Shown here: piece by piece, positions 47,166 through 56,980 of the stretch
Layout of the letters: each line of letters starts with the position of its first letter
Numbering within the stretch: position 1 is the stretch's first letter
From: Simplicispira hankyongi
GTDB taxonomy: Bacteria; Pseudomonadota; Gammaproteobacteria; Burkholderiales; Burkholderiaceae_C
Length of the DNA stretch: 64,000 nucleotides
Direction of reading: 5' to 3'
Assembly (NCBI RefSeq): GCF_003570885.1
Contig: NZ_QXJC01000007.1
Coordinates: 157,489-221,488 of the forward strand
Made by a program: the position numbers and the translations under genes
Notes under the pieces: model-generated
The model's input: only the letters and a program-made list of their open reading frames with translations
What the model was told of the DNA's origin: nothing
Databases searched by the model: none

Positions 47166-49073
47166 ATGCGATGGATCTGGCGTGACAAGTGGCAATGGGT
47201 AGCGGTGCTGTTGGCGGTGGCCGGTTTGGCTGGCTGCGGTGGGGGTGGGGAAGCGGAGCCGCCGCCACCGTCGGCACCGATCCTGAAAGTGGAATCGCGC
47301 ACGCAGGCGCTGGGTGTGCAAGACGTTCCGGCCATCAAGTCGCGCGCTATGGTGAAGGGCTATGGATCGGGCCCCGTTCCTGTTCAGATTGCATTGGGCC
47401 CGCTTGATCTTTCAAAATCGGCGGCGCTACAGGATTCTGGCGCGCAATTGATTGGCCTGGCGCGGCCGATCAAGGCAACGGATTCTCCTGCGGCATTGGC
47501 AGCGCAGCTGCACTGGCAAGCCACGCCTGATGGGGGACTCGTATCGGCCTTGAGCGTTTCTGCAGAGGGCGCGCATGGTCTTCGGATGGCACTCCAAGTG
47601 GACTCTTTGCCAGGCAACGCCATGGTGCGCGTGTACAGCCAGGACCATCCCGAAACGGTTTTTGAAATCTCGGGCCAGCAAATTCTCCAATCCATCGACC
47701 GCAATCTGGCTGCCGGTGGCATGGGCGTGGATGCCCATACCTGGTGGACGCCCGAGTTGGGCTCCGCTGAGCAGACCCTGGAGATCGAGTTGCCGCGCGG
47801 CACCTCCGCAGACATGCTGCGGGTGTCCGTGCCGCAGGTTTCCCATATCTTTGAGGATCTTTCTTTGCCTTCGCAGGAGGCACTTAGCCCCACGATCAAA
47901 GTCACCGATCCGTGCAACCTTGATGCGACCTGCCACGACGATGTGGCGAACCTGCGCGATGCGGTTGCGCGAATGATTTTTACCAATGCAGGGCAGACTT
48001 ACGCATGCACGGGAACGCTGCTCAACGACAGCCAATCTTCAGGAACGCCGTATTTTCTGAGTGCCAACCACTGCATTTCGAGCCAAACGGTAGCAAGCAC
48101 GTTGCAAACAGATTGGTTTTACCGATCTGCGACTTGCAACAGTCAAGTACTTTCGTCTGCTTCGACCCGTCGGCTTGGCGGTGCAACCCTGCTCTATGCG
48201 AGTGCGGCGAGCGATACCTCTTTCATGCGACTCGTTGACACACCGCCTCCGGGGGCTGTGTTCGCCGGCTGGGATGCGGCAGCACAACTGGCCGGGGAAA
48301 GCGTGGTTGGTTTGCACCATCCGCAAGCGGATTTCCTGAAGGTGAGCTACGGCAGCATTGGTAGCCAAACCAACTGCGCGAGCACATCCAGCACGCAATT
48401 CAGTTGCACAGGGACCAGCGGCAACTTTTACCGTGTGCTTTGGACCAGTGGCACCACCCAGGGCGGGAGCAGCGGGTCGGCACTGTTCCATGGCAATTAC
48501 GTCGTGGGAACCTTGTATGGAGGCGACGCCTCCTGCTCTTTGGCGGGGACTGCAGACTACTACGGTCGCTTCGATATTGCCTATGCGGCGGGACTTAAAC
48601 AATGGCTGGGTGCTGCCACTGTGCCGGCGCGGACACCGGTATTTCGCTTTTTCAACACGCAAACAGGTGCGCATTTTTATACCGCGAGTGCCGATGAGCG
48701 AGATTTTGTGATTCGCACTTATCCGGTGTTTCAGTATGAGAACGTCGCGTTCTACGCGTACCTGAACGCGTCGTCTGGCATGAACCCGGTCTTCCGCTTT
48801 TTCAACACAGCCAGTGGAGCGCACTTCTACACCATCAGTGCCGGCGAGCGAGATTTTGTGGAGGCGACATATCCAACTTTTCGTTACGAAGGGCCAAGTT
48901 GGTACGCGCAAACGATCGCTGGCAATGGCGCCACGCCGATGTTCCGCTTTTTCAACACGCGCACTGGCGCACACTTCTACACCATCAGCAGTGCCGAGCG
49001 TGATTTTGTCGTTGCCAGCTACCCGGATTTCCGTTACGAGGGAACGGCCTACTTTGCGTGGACCACGCCATGA
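47166..49073 (+). CDS. Secreted lysyl-endopeptidase-like serine protease lipoprotein with three C-terminal repeats
   Basis: About 635 residues from ATG 47166 (GAGG five bases upstream). A lipoprotein signal (WVAVLLAVAGLAGC, Cys as lipid site) followed by GGGG and a Pro-rich linker, a ~200-residue N-terminal domain, then a trypsin-fold protease domain: TGTLLNDS, His in PYFLSANHCIS, Asp in ASDTSFMRL, Ser in TTQGGSSGSALF, with several Cys pairs as in lysyl endopeptidases. After ~residue 490 come three ~48-residue repeats, each FRFFNTxTGAHFYT ... ERDFVxxxYPxFxYE, the DUF5648-type beta module of extracellular proteins. It is probably cell-surface or exported. It lies between ruvA and ruvB. Confidence 0.85.
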   Translation: MRWIWRDKWQWVAVLLAVAGLAGCGGGGEAEPPPPSAPILKVESRTQALGVQDVPAIKSRAMVKGYGSGPVPVQIALGPLDLSKSAALQDSGAQLIGLARPIKATDSPAALAAQLHWQATPDGGLVSALSVSAEGAHGLRMALQVDSLPGNAMVRVYSQDHPETVFEISGQQILQSIDRNLAAGGMGVDAHTWWTPELGSAEQTLEIELPRGTSADMLRVSVPQVSHIFEDLSLPSQEALSPTIKVTDPCNLDATCHDDVANLRDAVARMIFTNAGQTYACTGTLLNDSQSSGTPYFLSANHCISSQTVASTLQTDWFYRSATCNSQVLSSASTRRLGGATLLYASAASDTSFMRLVDTPPPGAVFAGWDAAAQLAGESVVGLHHPQADFLKVSYGSIGSQTNCASTSSTQFSCTGTSGNFYRVLWTSGTTQGGSSGSALFHGNYVVGTLYGGDASCSLAGTADYYGRFDIAYAAGLKQWLGAATVPARTPVFRFFNTQTGAHFYTASADERDFVIRTYPVFQYENVAFYAYLNASSGMNPVFRFFNTASGAHFYTISAGERDFVEATYPTFRYEGPSWYAQTIAGNGATPMFRFFNTRTGAHFYTISSAERDFVVASYPDFRYEGTAYFAWTTP

Positions 49074-49196
49074 TGGACGGAGGATGGCTTGCGCACCCAC
49101 CTTTCGATACCGTGTGGGTTAGCACAGTCTCGGCATGGTCTTGAATTACCGCCCTGTACCCTATAGTGATCTGCTTCAAGGCAGTGCACTACTCCC

Positions 49197-50267
49197 GTGA
49201 CCATCCAGACCGACGACTTCGCGCCCGCGCCGCCCAAGCGCGTTATTTCTGCCGCCCCCGCGTCACCGCAGGAAGAGGCCATAGAGCGCGCCCTGCGCCC
49301 CAAGCTGCTGCAGGAGTATGTGGGCCAGGCCAAGGCGCGCGAGCAGTTGGAGATCTTCATTGGTGCCGCCAAAAAGCGCGGTGAGGCGCTCGACCACGTG
49401 CTGCTGTTTGGCCCCCCTGGCCTGGGCAAGACCACGCTCAGCCACATCATCGCTGCCGAACTCGGGGTGAACCTGCGCCAGACCAGCGGTCCGGTGTTGG
49501 AAAAACCCAAGGACCTGGCGGCGCTCCTGACCAATCTGGAGCGCAACGATGTGCTCTTTATCGACGAGATCCATCGCCTCAGCCCCGTGGTCGAGGAAAT
49601 CCTCTACCCCGCTCTGGAGGATTACCAGATCGACATCATGATTGGCGAAGGCCCGGCGGCGCGTTCCATCAAGCTCGATCTGCAGCCTTTCACATTGGTG
49701 GGTGCCACGACACGCGCCGGCATGCTGACCAATCCGCTGCGCGACCGCTTTGGCATCGTCGCGCGGCTGGAGTTTTATACGCCTGAAGAACTGGCGCGCA
49801 TCGTCAGGCGCAGTGCCGGGCTGCTGGGAACCCCCATGGACGACGCCGGTGGTTTCGAGCTGGCGCGGCGCTCGCGCGGGACGCCGCGCATTGCCAACCG
49901 GCTGCTGCGCCGCGTGCGCGACTATGCCGAGGTCAAGGGCGAAGGCCACATCACCCAGGATATTGCCAACCGGGCGCTCGCCATGCTGGACGTAGACCCG
50001 CAGGGCTTTGACGTGATGGACAGAAAGCTTTTGGAGGCGCTGATTCACCGCTTTGACGGCGGCCCGGTGGGGTTGGACAACATTGCCGCCAGCATTGGCG
50101 AAGAGGCCGGCACGATTGAAGACGTGATTGAGCCCTACCTGATTCAGCAAGGCTATTTGCAGCGCACCACGCGCGGCCGCGTGGCCACGCTGGCCGCCTA
50201 CCGCCATTTGGGCGTGACGCCGCCGCAAGCGGCTGGCGGTCTGTTCGACGCCGGGGCGTCGCAGTGA
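49197..50267 (+). CDS. ruvB: Holliday junction branch migration ATPase RuvB
   Basis: 356 residues from GTG 49197. AAA+ motor with Walker [15 protein letters not shown], Walker [14 protein letters not shown], the beta-hairpin [28 protein letters not shown], sensor/arginine-finger region [17 protein letters not shown] and winged-helix C-terminus. It drives branch migration with RuvA. Its stop overlaps the GTG start of the adaptor gene by four bases, coupling it to the ABC operon. Confidence 0.96.
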   Translation: MTIQTDDFAPAPPKRVISAAPASPQEEAIERALRPKLLQEYVGQAKAREQLEIFIGAAKKRGEALDHVLLFGPPGLGKTTLSHIIAAELGVNLRQTSGPVLEKPKDLAALLTNLERNDVLFIDEIHRLSPVVEEILYPALEDYQIDIMIGEGPAARSIKLDLQPFTLVGATTRAGMLTNPLRDRFGIVARLEFYTPEELARIVRRSAGLLGTPMDDAGGFELARRSRGTPRIANRLLRRVRDYAEVKGEGHITQDIANRALAMLDVDPQGFDVMDRKLLEALIHRFDGGPVGLDNIAASIGEEAGTIEDVIEPYLIQQGYLQRTTRGRVATLAAYRHLGVTPPQAAGGLFDAGASQ

Positions 50268-51553
50268 CATTGCCTCGGCGCACGCTGTGGCTGTTGGGCG
50301 CCGCGCTGGGGCTGGGTGGTTTGGCGGTGGCGCTCGCCATTTGGCTGCGCGGGCCGCAGGCCGATGTTGTGCAGGTGCAGCGCGCGCCGCTTGTGCGCAC
50401 GCTGCAGTTTTCCGCCCGCGTCGCGACGCTCTCGCGCGTGGATATTGGCAGCACCCTCACTGGCCGCGTGGTGCAGGTGCTGGTGGTCGAAGGCGACCGC
50501 GTGCAGGCAGGCAATGCGCTGATCCAACTCGAAGACCAGGAATGGCGCGCCGCACTCGCCCAAGCCAGGGCCGCGGAGCAGCAGGCCCATGCACACCTGA
50601 CGGGCCTGCGCAGCAGCGGCCGCGCGGCTTCGCAGGCTGGCCTCGCGCAGGCCGAGGCCGGCCTGCATGCCGCCAAGGCGGCCCTGGCGCGCGCGCAGCA
50701 GTTGGTGGCCCAGGGGTTTTACAGCGCCGCCCAACTTGATGAGGCGCGCCGCGCTGCCGATGTCGCGCAGGCGCAAACCAACAGTGCGCGCGCCCAGGTG
50801 CAGGCCAATGCCGACGCGGGCAGCGACGTGGTGCAGGCCATGGCACAGTTGGAAGTTGCCCACGCCGCGACACAGGCCGCGCAGGCGCGGCTGGCCCAGG
50901 CCACGCTGCGCGCACCCACCAACGCCCGCGTGCTGGTGCGGAGCGTTGAGCCTGGGCAGATCGTGCAGCCCGGCAAGGCCTTGCTGAGCCTGGCGCTGGC
51001 CGGCCCGACGCAGCTTGTCGCCCAGGTGGACGAGCGCTTTCTGGAGCAACTGCGGCCCGGCCAGAGTGCCGCCGTCGTGGCCGACGCTTTCCCGAACCAG
51101 CGCTTTGCCGCGCGCGTGCTGAGCCTGGCGCCGGCGGTGGACGCGCAGCGCGGCGCCATCGAAGTGAAATTCGCACTTGCCACCGAGGCCCCAGCGTTTC
51201 TGCGCGAGGACATGACGCTGTCGGTGGAGGTGGAAACCGCAAGAAGAGACAGCACCCTGGTGCTGCCGCAGACAGCGCTGCGCGCGCCGCCTGTGGGCGA
51301 CCAGGCCGAAGTGCTGGTGGTGCAGGCGGGCCGTGCGCGCATGCGCAAGGTGCGGCTGGGCCTGCGCACCCTGGGCGCCGTCGAGGTGCTGGGCGGCCTT
51401 GCCGAAGGGGATACCGTGCTGCAAAGCGCTGCGGGTGTGCAACCCGGCGCCCATGTGCGCAGCCGCGTGGTCGATTGGACGCCCGCTGCCAGCGACCCGG
51501 CTGCGCGCGCCGAAGATGCCGGCTCGGCTATTTTCAATACCATGGGGAACTGA
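50264..51553 (+). CDS. Periplasmic adaptor (membrane fusion) subunit of an ABC exporter
   Basis: 429 residues from GTG 50264. N-terminal anchor ([21 protein letters not shown]), barrel-sandwich/lipoyl halves ([27 protein letters not shown] and [29 protein letters not shown]), a long Ala/Gln-rich coiled-coil hairpin between them, and a C-terminal beta domain. It is the HlyD/MacA type, linking an inner-membrane ABC transporter to the outer membrane. The permease and ATPase genes follow within a few bases. Confidence 0.88.
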   Translation: MTLPRRTLWLLGAALGLGGLAVALAIWLRGPQADVVQVQRAPLVRTLQFSARVATLSRVDIGSTLTGRVVQVLVVEGDRVQAGNALIQLEDQEWRAALAQARAAEQQAHAHLTGLRSSGRAASQAGLAQAEAGLHAAKAALARAQQLVAQGFYSAAQLDEARRAADVAQAQTNSARAQVQANADAGSDVVQAMAQLEVAHAATQAAQARLAQATLRAPTNARVLVRSVEPGQIVQPGKALLSLALAGPTQLVAQVDERFLEQLRPGQSAAVVADAFPNQRFAARVLSLAPAVDAQRGAIEVKFALATEAPAFLREDMTLSVEVETARRDSTLVLPQTALRAPPVGDQAEVLVVQAGRARMRKVRLGLRTLGAVEVLGGLAEGDTVLQSAAGVQPGAHVRSRVVDWTPAASDPAARAEDAGSAIFNTMGN

Positions 51554-51559
51554 CAGCCC

Positions 51560-52786
51560 ATGCTGCGCTGGCCCGGCTTTGAACTGCGCGTGGCCCTGCG
51601 CTTTTTGCGTGAGGGGCGCATGCAGACCGTGCTCATCGTCGTCGGGGTGGCGGCAGGCGTCGCGGTGGTGGCCTATATCTCGGCGCTAATCAGCGGCCTG
51701 CAATCGAACACGCTCGCCAAGACACTCGGTGCCCAGGCGCACATCACGCTCCAGGTGCCCGACGATGTTGTCACGCCGGCGGCGCTGCCCCGGCCCGGTG
51801 CTGCGGTGCTGAGCGACACCCAGCCGCGCGCCCAGCGCCTGCGTTCGGTGGCCAACTGGCAGGCACTGGTGCCGCTTTTGGAGCGTCGGCCCAATGTGGC
51901 CGGCGTCTCGCCCATGGTTTCGGGCGCGGGGCTGGCGCTGCGCGGCGAGGCGGTGCAATCCATCGCGCTGATGGGTGTCGACCTGGACCGCTACGACCGC
52001 GTTGTCGGCCTGCGCAGCAAGGTGGTCAGCGGCGTGGCACGGCTGGAACCGGGCGAGGCCATCATCGGGCGCGAGCTGGCGCACGACCTGGGCGTGCACG
52101 CGGGCGACCGCTTTACGGTACAGACGGGTGGGCGCAGCGAGTCGCTGCGCACCACGGCGCTGGTGGACCTGGGCGTCAAGGATTTGAACCGGCGCACGGT
52201 GATCGTGCCGCTGCGTGAGGCGCAGAACCTGCTGGCCTTGCCCGGTGGCGCCACCAGCCTCGATCTGACGCTGCACGACGTCTGGGTGGCGCAGACCATG
52301 GCGCGCGATCTGCGCGCACAGTTTCCCTACAAAATCGAGAGCTGGCAGGAGAACAACGCGCAGCTCGTCGCCGCGCTGAACGCCCAGTCCGTTGCCACCG
52401 GCATCATTCGCGGCGTGGTGCTGGCTGTCGTGGTGCTGGGCATTGCCAGCGTGCTGGTGGTGTCGGTCGTTCAAAAGCGCCGCGAGATTGGCATCCTACG
52501 CGCCATGGGCGCCACGCGCGGGCAGATCATGCGGGTGTTTCTGGTGCAGGGCGCCGTGGTCGGCGCGGTGGGCTCGCTGCTCGGCCTGCTGCTCGCGGTA
52601 GCACTCATTTTTGTGTTTACGCGCTTCGTGCATGGCTCGGACGGGCGCCCGTTGTTTGACATTCACCTGCTCCCTGCAACCGCGCTGCTGGTGGCACTGA
52701 TTGCTACCGTGTGCGGGGTACTGGCGGCCATTGCGCCTGCGCGCAGCGCCGCCCGGCTGGATCCGGCGCAGGCTATTCGTATTTGA
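51560..52786 (+). CDS. FtsX/LolC-type ABC transporter permease
   Basis: 408 residues. First TM (MQTVLIVVGVAAGVAVVAYISALISG), a ~200-residue periplasmic domain (MacB_PCD-like), then three TMs (GIIRGVVLAVVVLGIASVLVVSVV, VVGAVGSLLGLLLAVALIFVFTRF, LLVALIATVCGVLAAIAPARSAARLDP). The QKRREIGILRAMGATRGQIM segment is the cytoplasmic coupling motif of FtsX proteins. Mechanotransmission exporter for a lipoprotein, peptide or lipid; exact substrate unknown. Confidence 0.9.
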   Translation: MLRWPGFELRVALRFLREGRMQTVLIVVGVAAGVAVVAYISALISGLQSNTLAKTLGAQAHITLQVPDDVVTPAALPRPGAAVLSDTQPRAQRLRSVANWQALVPLLERRPNVAGVSPMVSGAGLALRGEAVQSIALMGVDLDRYDRVVGLRSKVVSGVARLEPGEAIIGRELAHDLGVHAGDRFTVQTGGRSESLRTTALVDLGVKDLNRRTVIVPLREAQNLLALPGGATSLDLTLHDVWVAQTMARDLRAQFPYKIESWQENNAQLVAALNAQSVATGIIRGVVLAVVVLGIASVLVVSVVQKRREIGILRAMGATRGQIMRVFLVQGAVVGAVGSLLGLLLAVALIFVFTRFVHGSDGRPLFDIHLLPATALLVALIATVCGVLAAIAPARSAARLDPAQAIRI

Positions 52787-52789
52787 TCC

Positions 52790-53548
52790 ATGGCTGCGCC
52801 GCCCGGAACACCAGCGCTGATTGCGCTCTCCTGTATCAAGAAAAGCTACAACATCGGGCACCCCAGCGAGGCCGAAATACTGCACGGGCTGGACCTGCAG
52901 GTCGCAGCAGGCGAGTTCATCGCGCTCATGGGCCCCTCGGGTTCGGGCAAGAGCACGCTGCTGAACATTTTGGGATTGCTGGAGCGCGCTACTTCAGGCG
53001 ACTACCGCCTGCAGGGGGAGACCGTCCAAAACCTCGACGATGCCGCGCTCACGCTGCGGCGGCGCCACACGCTGGGCTTTGTGTTCCAGTTTCACCACCT
53101 GCTGCCAGCCTTTTCGGCGCTGGAGAACGTCACGCTGCCGGCGCTGATGGGCAAGGGGCGCGTCAGCAGCCAGCAGCGCGAGCGTGCGCGCAGCCTGCTG
53201 GACGCCGTCGGCCTTGCCCATGCCATGGACAAGCGGCCCGGCGAGCTCTCAGGCGGTATGCAGCAGCGCGTGGCCATTGCCCGTGCCCTGGTGCTGGACC
53301 CGCCGCTGGTGCTGGCCGACGAGCCCACGGGCAATCTGGATACCGCCGCGTCCAGCGAGGTGTTTGCGCTCCTGCGGCGCATGCATGCCGAGCGTGGCAC
53401 CAGCTTCATCATCGTCACCCACGACCCGCGCCTGGCTGCGCACTGCGACCGGCTGGTGGAACTGGTGGACGGACGCATCGCCCGCGATGAAGCGATGGTG
53501 CAAGGCGTGGAGCCGGTTCCCAGCAGCTTGCCCGCGCCGCTACCGTGA
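52790..53548 (+). CDS. LolD/MacB-type ABC transporter ATPase
   Basis: 252 residues. Walker A GPSGSGKSTLLNILG, Q-loop FVFQFHHLLPAFSALENV, signature LSGGMQQRVAIARAL, Walker B LVLADEPTGNLD and the H-loop SFIIVTHD. Third gene of the adaptor-permease-ATPase operon that begins at 50264. A palindromic repeat follows the stop and probably terminates the ruvB-ABC transcript. Confidence 0.94.
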   Translation: MAAPPGTPALIALSCIKKSYNIGHPSEAEILHGLDLQVAAGEFIALMGPSGSGKSTLLNILGLLERATSGDYRLQGETVQNLDDAALTLRRRHTLGFVFQFHHLLPAFSALENVTLPALMGKGRVSSQQRERARSLLDAVGLAHAMDKRPGELSGGMQQRVAIARALVLDPPLVLADEPTGNLDTAASSEVFALLRRMHAERGTSFIIVTHDPRLAAHCDRLVELVDGRIARDEAMVQGVEPVPSSLPAPLP

Positions 53549-53567
53549 CCAGCGGCATGCGGGAACC

Positions 53568-53620
53568 ATCAAAAAAGTGAGCTGTCAGCGCTTACTACAT
53601 AAGCGGTAGAGGCTGATTTG
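53568..53620. repeat. Dispersed palindromic repeat, copy 7
   Basis: AAAAAAGTGAGCTGTCAGCG, then CTTACTACATAAGCGGTAGAG, between the convergent ABC ATPase and magnesium ATPase genes; a diverged member of the family placed as a bidirectional terminator. Confidence 0.65.
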
Positions 53621-53661
53621 ACTGATATTTTCCACGCACTTGGCCATCGGCACGGCCCTGC

Positions 53662-56403
53662 TTACTGCCAGCCAAAGCGGCGGATATAGAAGCGCTTGAG
53701 CACCGTGGTCAGCGTGGCGTAGCCCAGCAAGATCGCCACCAGCGCGCCAAAGTAGGGCAGCGGCAGCGCCTGCAGCTTGAAGTAATCGGCCAGCGGCCCC
53801 ATGGGCAGAAACACGCCCACGGCCATGACCAGCACGGTCATGCCCATCAGCGGCCAGGCGGCGCGGCTCTGGAGGAAGGGCAGCTTGGGCGTGCGGATCA
53901 TGTGCACGATCAGCGTCTGCGTCAGCAGGCCGACGACGAACCAGCCCGACTGGAACAGCGTTTGCGACGCCAGCGTGTTGGCCTTGAAGACCCACCACAT
54001 CAGCGCAAAAGTGAGGATATCGAACACTGAGCTGATGGGGCCGAAGAACACCATGAAGCGCCCCAGATCCTGCGGGTTCCAGCGCAGCGGCTGGCGCACC
54101 AGCTCTTCATCGACATTGTCGAACGGAATGGCGATCTGCGAGATGTCGTAGAGCAGGTTCTGCACCAGCAGCTGGATCGGCAGCATGGGCAGGAACGGCA
54201 AGAAGGCGCTGGCCACCAGCACCGAGAACACGTTGCCGAAGTTTGAGCTGGCCGTCATGCGGATGTACTTGAGCATGTTGCTGAAGGTCTTGCGGCCTTC
54301 CACCACGCCCTCTTCGAGCACCATCAGGCTCTTTTCGAGCAGGATGATGTCCGCTGCCTCCTTGGCAATGTCCACCGCGCTGTCCACGCTGATGCCGATG
54401 TCGGCGGCCCGCAGCGCCGGCGCGTCGTTGATGCCGTCGCCCATGAAGCCGACGATATGCCCGTTGGCGCGCAGCGCCCGCACGATGCGCTCCTTGTGCA
54501 GCGGCGTGAGCTTGGCGAACAGGTCGTGCTGCTCCACCAGCCGGCGCAGACCGGCCTCGTCCAGGTCTTCGATCTGCGCGCCCAGCACCACGCCATTGAC
54601 CGGCAGGCCGACGTCGCGGCACACCTTGGCGGCCACCAGATCGTTGTCGCCGGTCAGCACCTTCACGGCCACGCCGTGCGCGGCCAGCGCCTGCAGGGCC
54701 GGGGCGGCGGATTCTTTTGGTGGATCGAGAAAGGCGATGTAGCCGATCAGCGTCAGATCGGCCTCGTCGGCCACGCTGTAGACGGCCTTGCTCGGCGGCA
54801 CCTCCTTGACGGCCACGGCGACCACGCGCAGGCCCTCTTGGTTGAGTGCGCCGGTCACGGCCTGCACGCGCGCCAGCAGCGCGGTGTCGAGCGCCAGCAC
54901 CTGCGCACCGTCCTGGATGTGGCTGCAGGCGGCCAGCACTTCTTCGACCGCACCCTTGCAGATCAGCTCGTGGTGATCGCCCTTCTCGGACACCACCACC
55001 GACATGCGCCGACGCTGAAAGTCAAACGGGATTTCATCGACCTTGCGGTAATCCTCGCTGACGCGCAGCGCGGTCTGCAACTCCACGTGTTCGAGCACGG
55101 CGCGGTCCAGCAGGTTCTTCAGCCCGGTCTGGTAATGGCTGTTGAGGAAAGCAAACTTCAGCACCTCCTCAGAGACCACACCAAACACATTGGTGTGGCG
55201 CTCGAGCACGATCTTGTCCTGCGTCAGCGTGCCGGTCTTGTCGGTACACAGCACGTCCATGGCGCCAAAGTTCTGGATCGCGTCCAGGCGCTTGACCACC
55301 ACCTTCTTGCGCGACAGCACCACGGCGCCCTTGGCCAGGGTTGAGGTGACGATCATGGGCAGCATCTCGGGCGTCAGGCCCACGGCCACCGACAAGGCAA
55401 ACAAAAAGGCCTCGACCCAGTCGCCCTTGGTGACGCCGTTGATGACAAACACGATAGGCACCATCACCAGTGCAAACCGGATCAGCACCCAGCTGACGTT
55501 GTTCACCCCGGTCTGGAAGGCCGTGGGCGTGCGGTCGGCTGCGGTGACGCGCGTGGCGATGGTGCCGAAATACGTGCCGTTGCCGGTGGCGAGCACCAGC
55601 GCGGTGGCCGCACCAGAGACCACGTTGGTGCCCATGAACAGCAGGTTGGCGGCGTCCAGCACGCTCTCGGTATTCTCAGCATTCTTGGCCGCATCGGCAT
55701 GCTTCTCGATGGGCAGCGACTCACCGGTCATGGCCGCCTGGCTGACGAACAGGTCCTTGGATACCAGTACGCGGCAGTCGGCCGGAATCATGTCGCCAGC
55801 CGACAGAATGATCAGGTCGCCAGGCACGAGCTGCGCGATGGGCAGCTCTTGCTGCGCGCTGGCGCCGCCTGCTGCGTCTGCTGCGCCGGCTTCGCTGCGG
55901 CGCAGCACCGTGGCGGTGTTGCTGACCAGGGCCTTGAGCCGTTCGGCTGCGCGGTGCGAGCGGCCCTCCTGGACAAAGCGCATCAGCGTCGACAGCACCA
56001 CCATGCTGCCGATCACGACCGTGGCTTTGGCGTCTTCCGTGAGCCACGAAATCACGGCCAGCGCCGTCAGCAGCAGGTTGAACGGGTTTTGGTAACAGTG
56101 CCACAGGTGCAGCCAGGCCGGCAGGGGTTTTTCATGCTCGACCTCATTGGGGCCGACGTGCGCGCGGATGTCCGCGGCCTCGGCGTCGGTCAGGCCACGC
56201 GCCTGGCTGCCGGCGCGCGCCAGCAAGGCTGCCGTGCTGTCCTTGCTGGCTTGACGCAGTGCCTGTGTCAGCGCTGGGGGTACCGCCACGGCATGGCCGT
56301 GCGTATTGAGCGACTCCAACATCAGGCGGCGCCGGAAATGCCGCAGCGTGTGGCGGCTGCGCAGGAACAGGGCAAAGCGGGCTTTGAAGAATTGCAGGGC
56401 CAT
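53662..56403 (-). CDS. mgtA: Magnesium-transporting P-type ATPase (MgtA/MgtB)
   Basis: About 913 residues from ATG 56403, with GGAAGAAAG upstream. P-type ATPase class IIIB: phosphorylation site Asp in CTDKTGTLTQDK, actuator TGES, hinge GDGINDAPALRAADIGIS, and ion-path helices LFALSVAVGLTPEMLPMIV and NLLYDISQIAIPFDN typical of MgtA. It imports Mg2+ into the cytoplasm. The upstream 570 bases could hold a Mg2+-responsive leader, but I cannot recognise one. Confidence 0.94.
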   Translation of the reverse strand: MALQFFKARFALFLRSRHTLRHFRRRLMLESLNTHGHAVAVPPALTQALRQASKDSTAALLARAGSQARGLTDAEAADIRAHVGPNEVEHEKPLPAWLHLWHCYQNPFNLLLTALAVISWLTEDAKATVVIGSMVVLSTLMRFVQEGRSHRAAERLKALVSNTATVLRRSEAGAADAAGGASAQQELPIAQLVPGDLIILSAGDMIPADCRVLVSKDLFVSQAAMTGESLPIEKHADAAKNAENTESVLDAANLLFMGTNVVSGAATALVLATGNGTYFGTIATRVTAADRTPTAFQTGVNNVSWVLIRFALVMVPIVFVINGVTKGDWVEAFLFALSVAVGLTPEMLPMIVTSTLAKGAVVLSRKKVVVKRLDAIQNFGAMDVLCTDKTGTLTQDKIVLERHTNVFGVVSEEVLKFAFLNSHYQTGLKNLLDRAVLEHVELQTALRVSEDYRKVDEIPFDFQRRRMSVVVSEKGDHHELICKGAVEEVLAACSHIQDGAQVLALDTALLARVQAVTGALNQEGLRVVAVAVKEVPPSKAVYSVADEADLTLIGYIAFLDPPKESAAPALQALAAHGVAVKVLTGDNDLVAAKVCRDVGLPVNGVVLGAQIEDLDEAGLRRLVEQHDLFAKLTPLHKERIVRALRANGHIVGFMGDGINDAPALRAADIGISVDSAVDIAKEAADIILLEKSLMVLEEGVVEGRKTFSNMLKYIRMTASSNFGNVFSVLVASAFLPFLPMLPIQLLVQNLLYDISQIAIPFDNVDEELVRQPLRWNPQDLGRFMVFFGPISSVFDILTFALMWWVFKANTLASQTLFQSGWFVVGLLTQTLIVHMIRTPKLPFLQSRAAWPLMGMTVLVMAVGVFLPMGPLADYFKLQALPLPYFGALVAILLGYATLTTVLKRFYIRRFGWQ

Positions 56404-56980
56404 TTCTTTCTTCCAGAACACGGGAGCGTCGCGGCCGGGCGGATTCTCAGCCTCCTGGCGTGGCGGCGGGCACAGGCCTGTCAAGCCTGGCCTGCGCGGG
56501 GCAGGAAAGCATCAGGGATTCAGGCGAGGCATCGCCAGGGCGCGGGCAAGCGCCGGGATGTCAGAAACCAGGGGCAGCAGCCGCGGACCGGACCGCGCCC
56601 CGTGCGCGGGACTCAGTCGGCCAGAAGCGCTGCCTTGGCGGCACGCTGTAAATCACTGGAAGAACTGGCACAGTCCACGCGGGGGGCTCCAAAAATCGGG
56701 GTGCGCGATTGTTGCACAGCAGCATTGCAGGTGCAATAACGCATCCGCCTGTCCGAAGGGTGGATTTGCGCTACTGAAAAAATAGCTTTAAGCGCTTGTT
56801 CTATAAGCGCTAGAGCCCAATATCTATGGGATATTTAATCGCTGCGGCTCCCACAGGCGCGGGTTGCCTGCAGGATTTTTTCTAGGGTGGCGCTCCCAGA
56901 ACGCATGGGCTCACGTTCCCAGGGGCAAGGCCCTCATGGGCACGAGCTGGAACGCCTGCCCGGTAGCGCCGGTCGGCCCG
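56404..56980. other. Intergenic region between mgtA and the first AcoR-like gene
   Basis: About 575 bases with no convincing gene. It holds the mgtA promoter/leader, the palindromic repeat at 56775-56826 and the 3' end of the AcoR-like gene. Open frames here are Arg/Ala/Gly-rich shadows. Confidence 0.5.
56775..56826. repeat. Dispersed palindromic repeat, copy 8
   Basis: CTGAAAAAATAGCTTTAAGC, then GCTTGTTCTATAAGCGCTAGAG, lying between mgtA and the AcoR-like gene, both on the minus strand. It probably ends the AcoR-like transcript. Confidence 0.7.

Noticed and set aside
56404..56774. Magnesium riboswitch upstream of mgtA
   Set aside because: The position would fit, but I could not recognise an M-box or mgtL-like leader peptide in the minus-strand leader.
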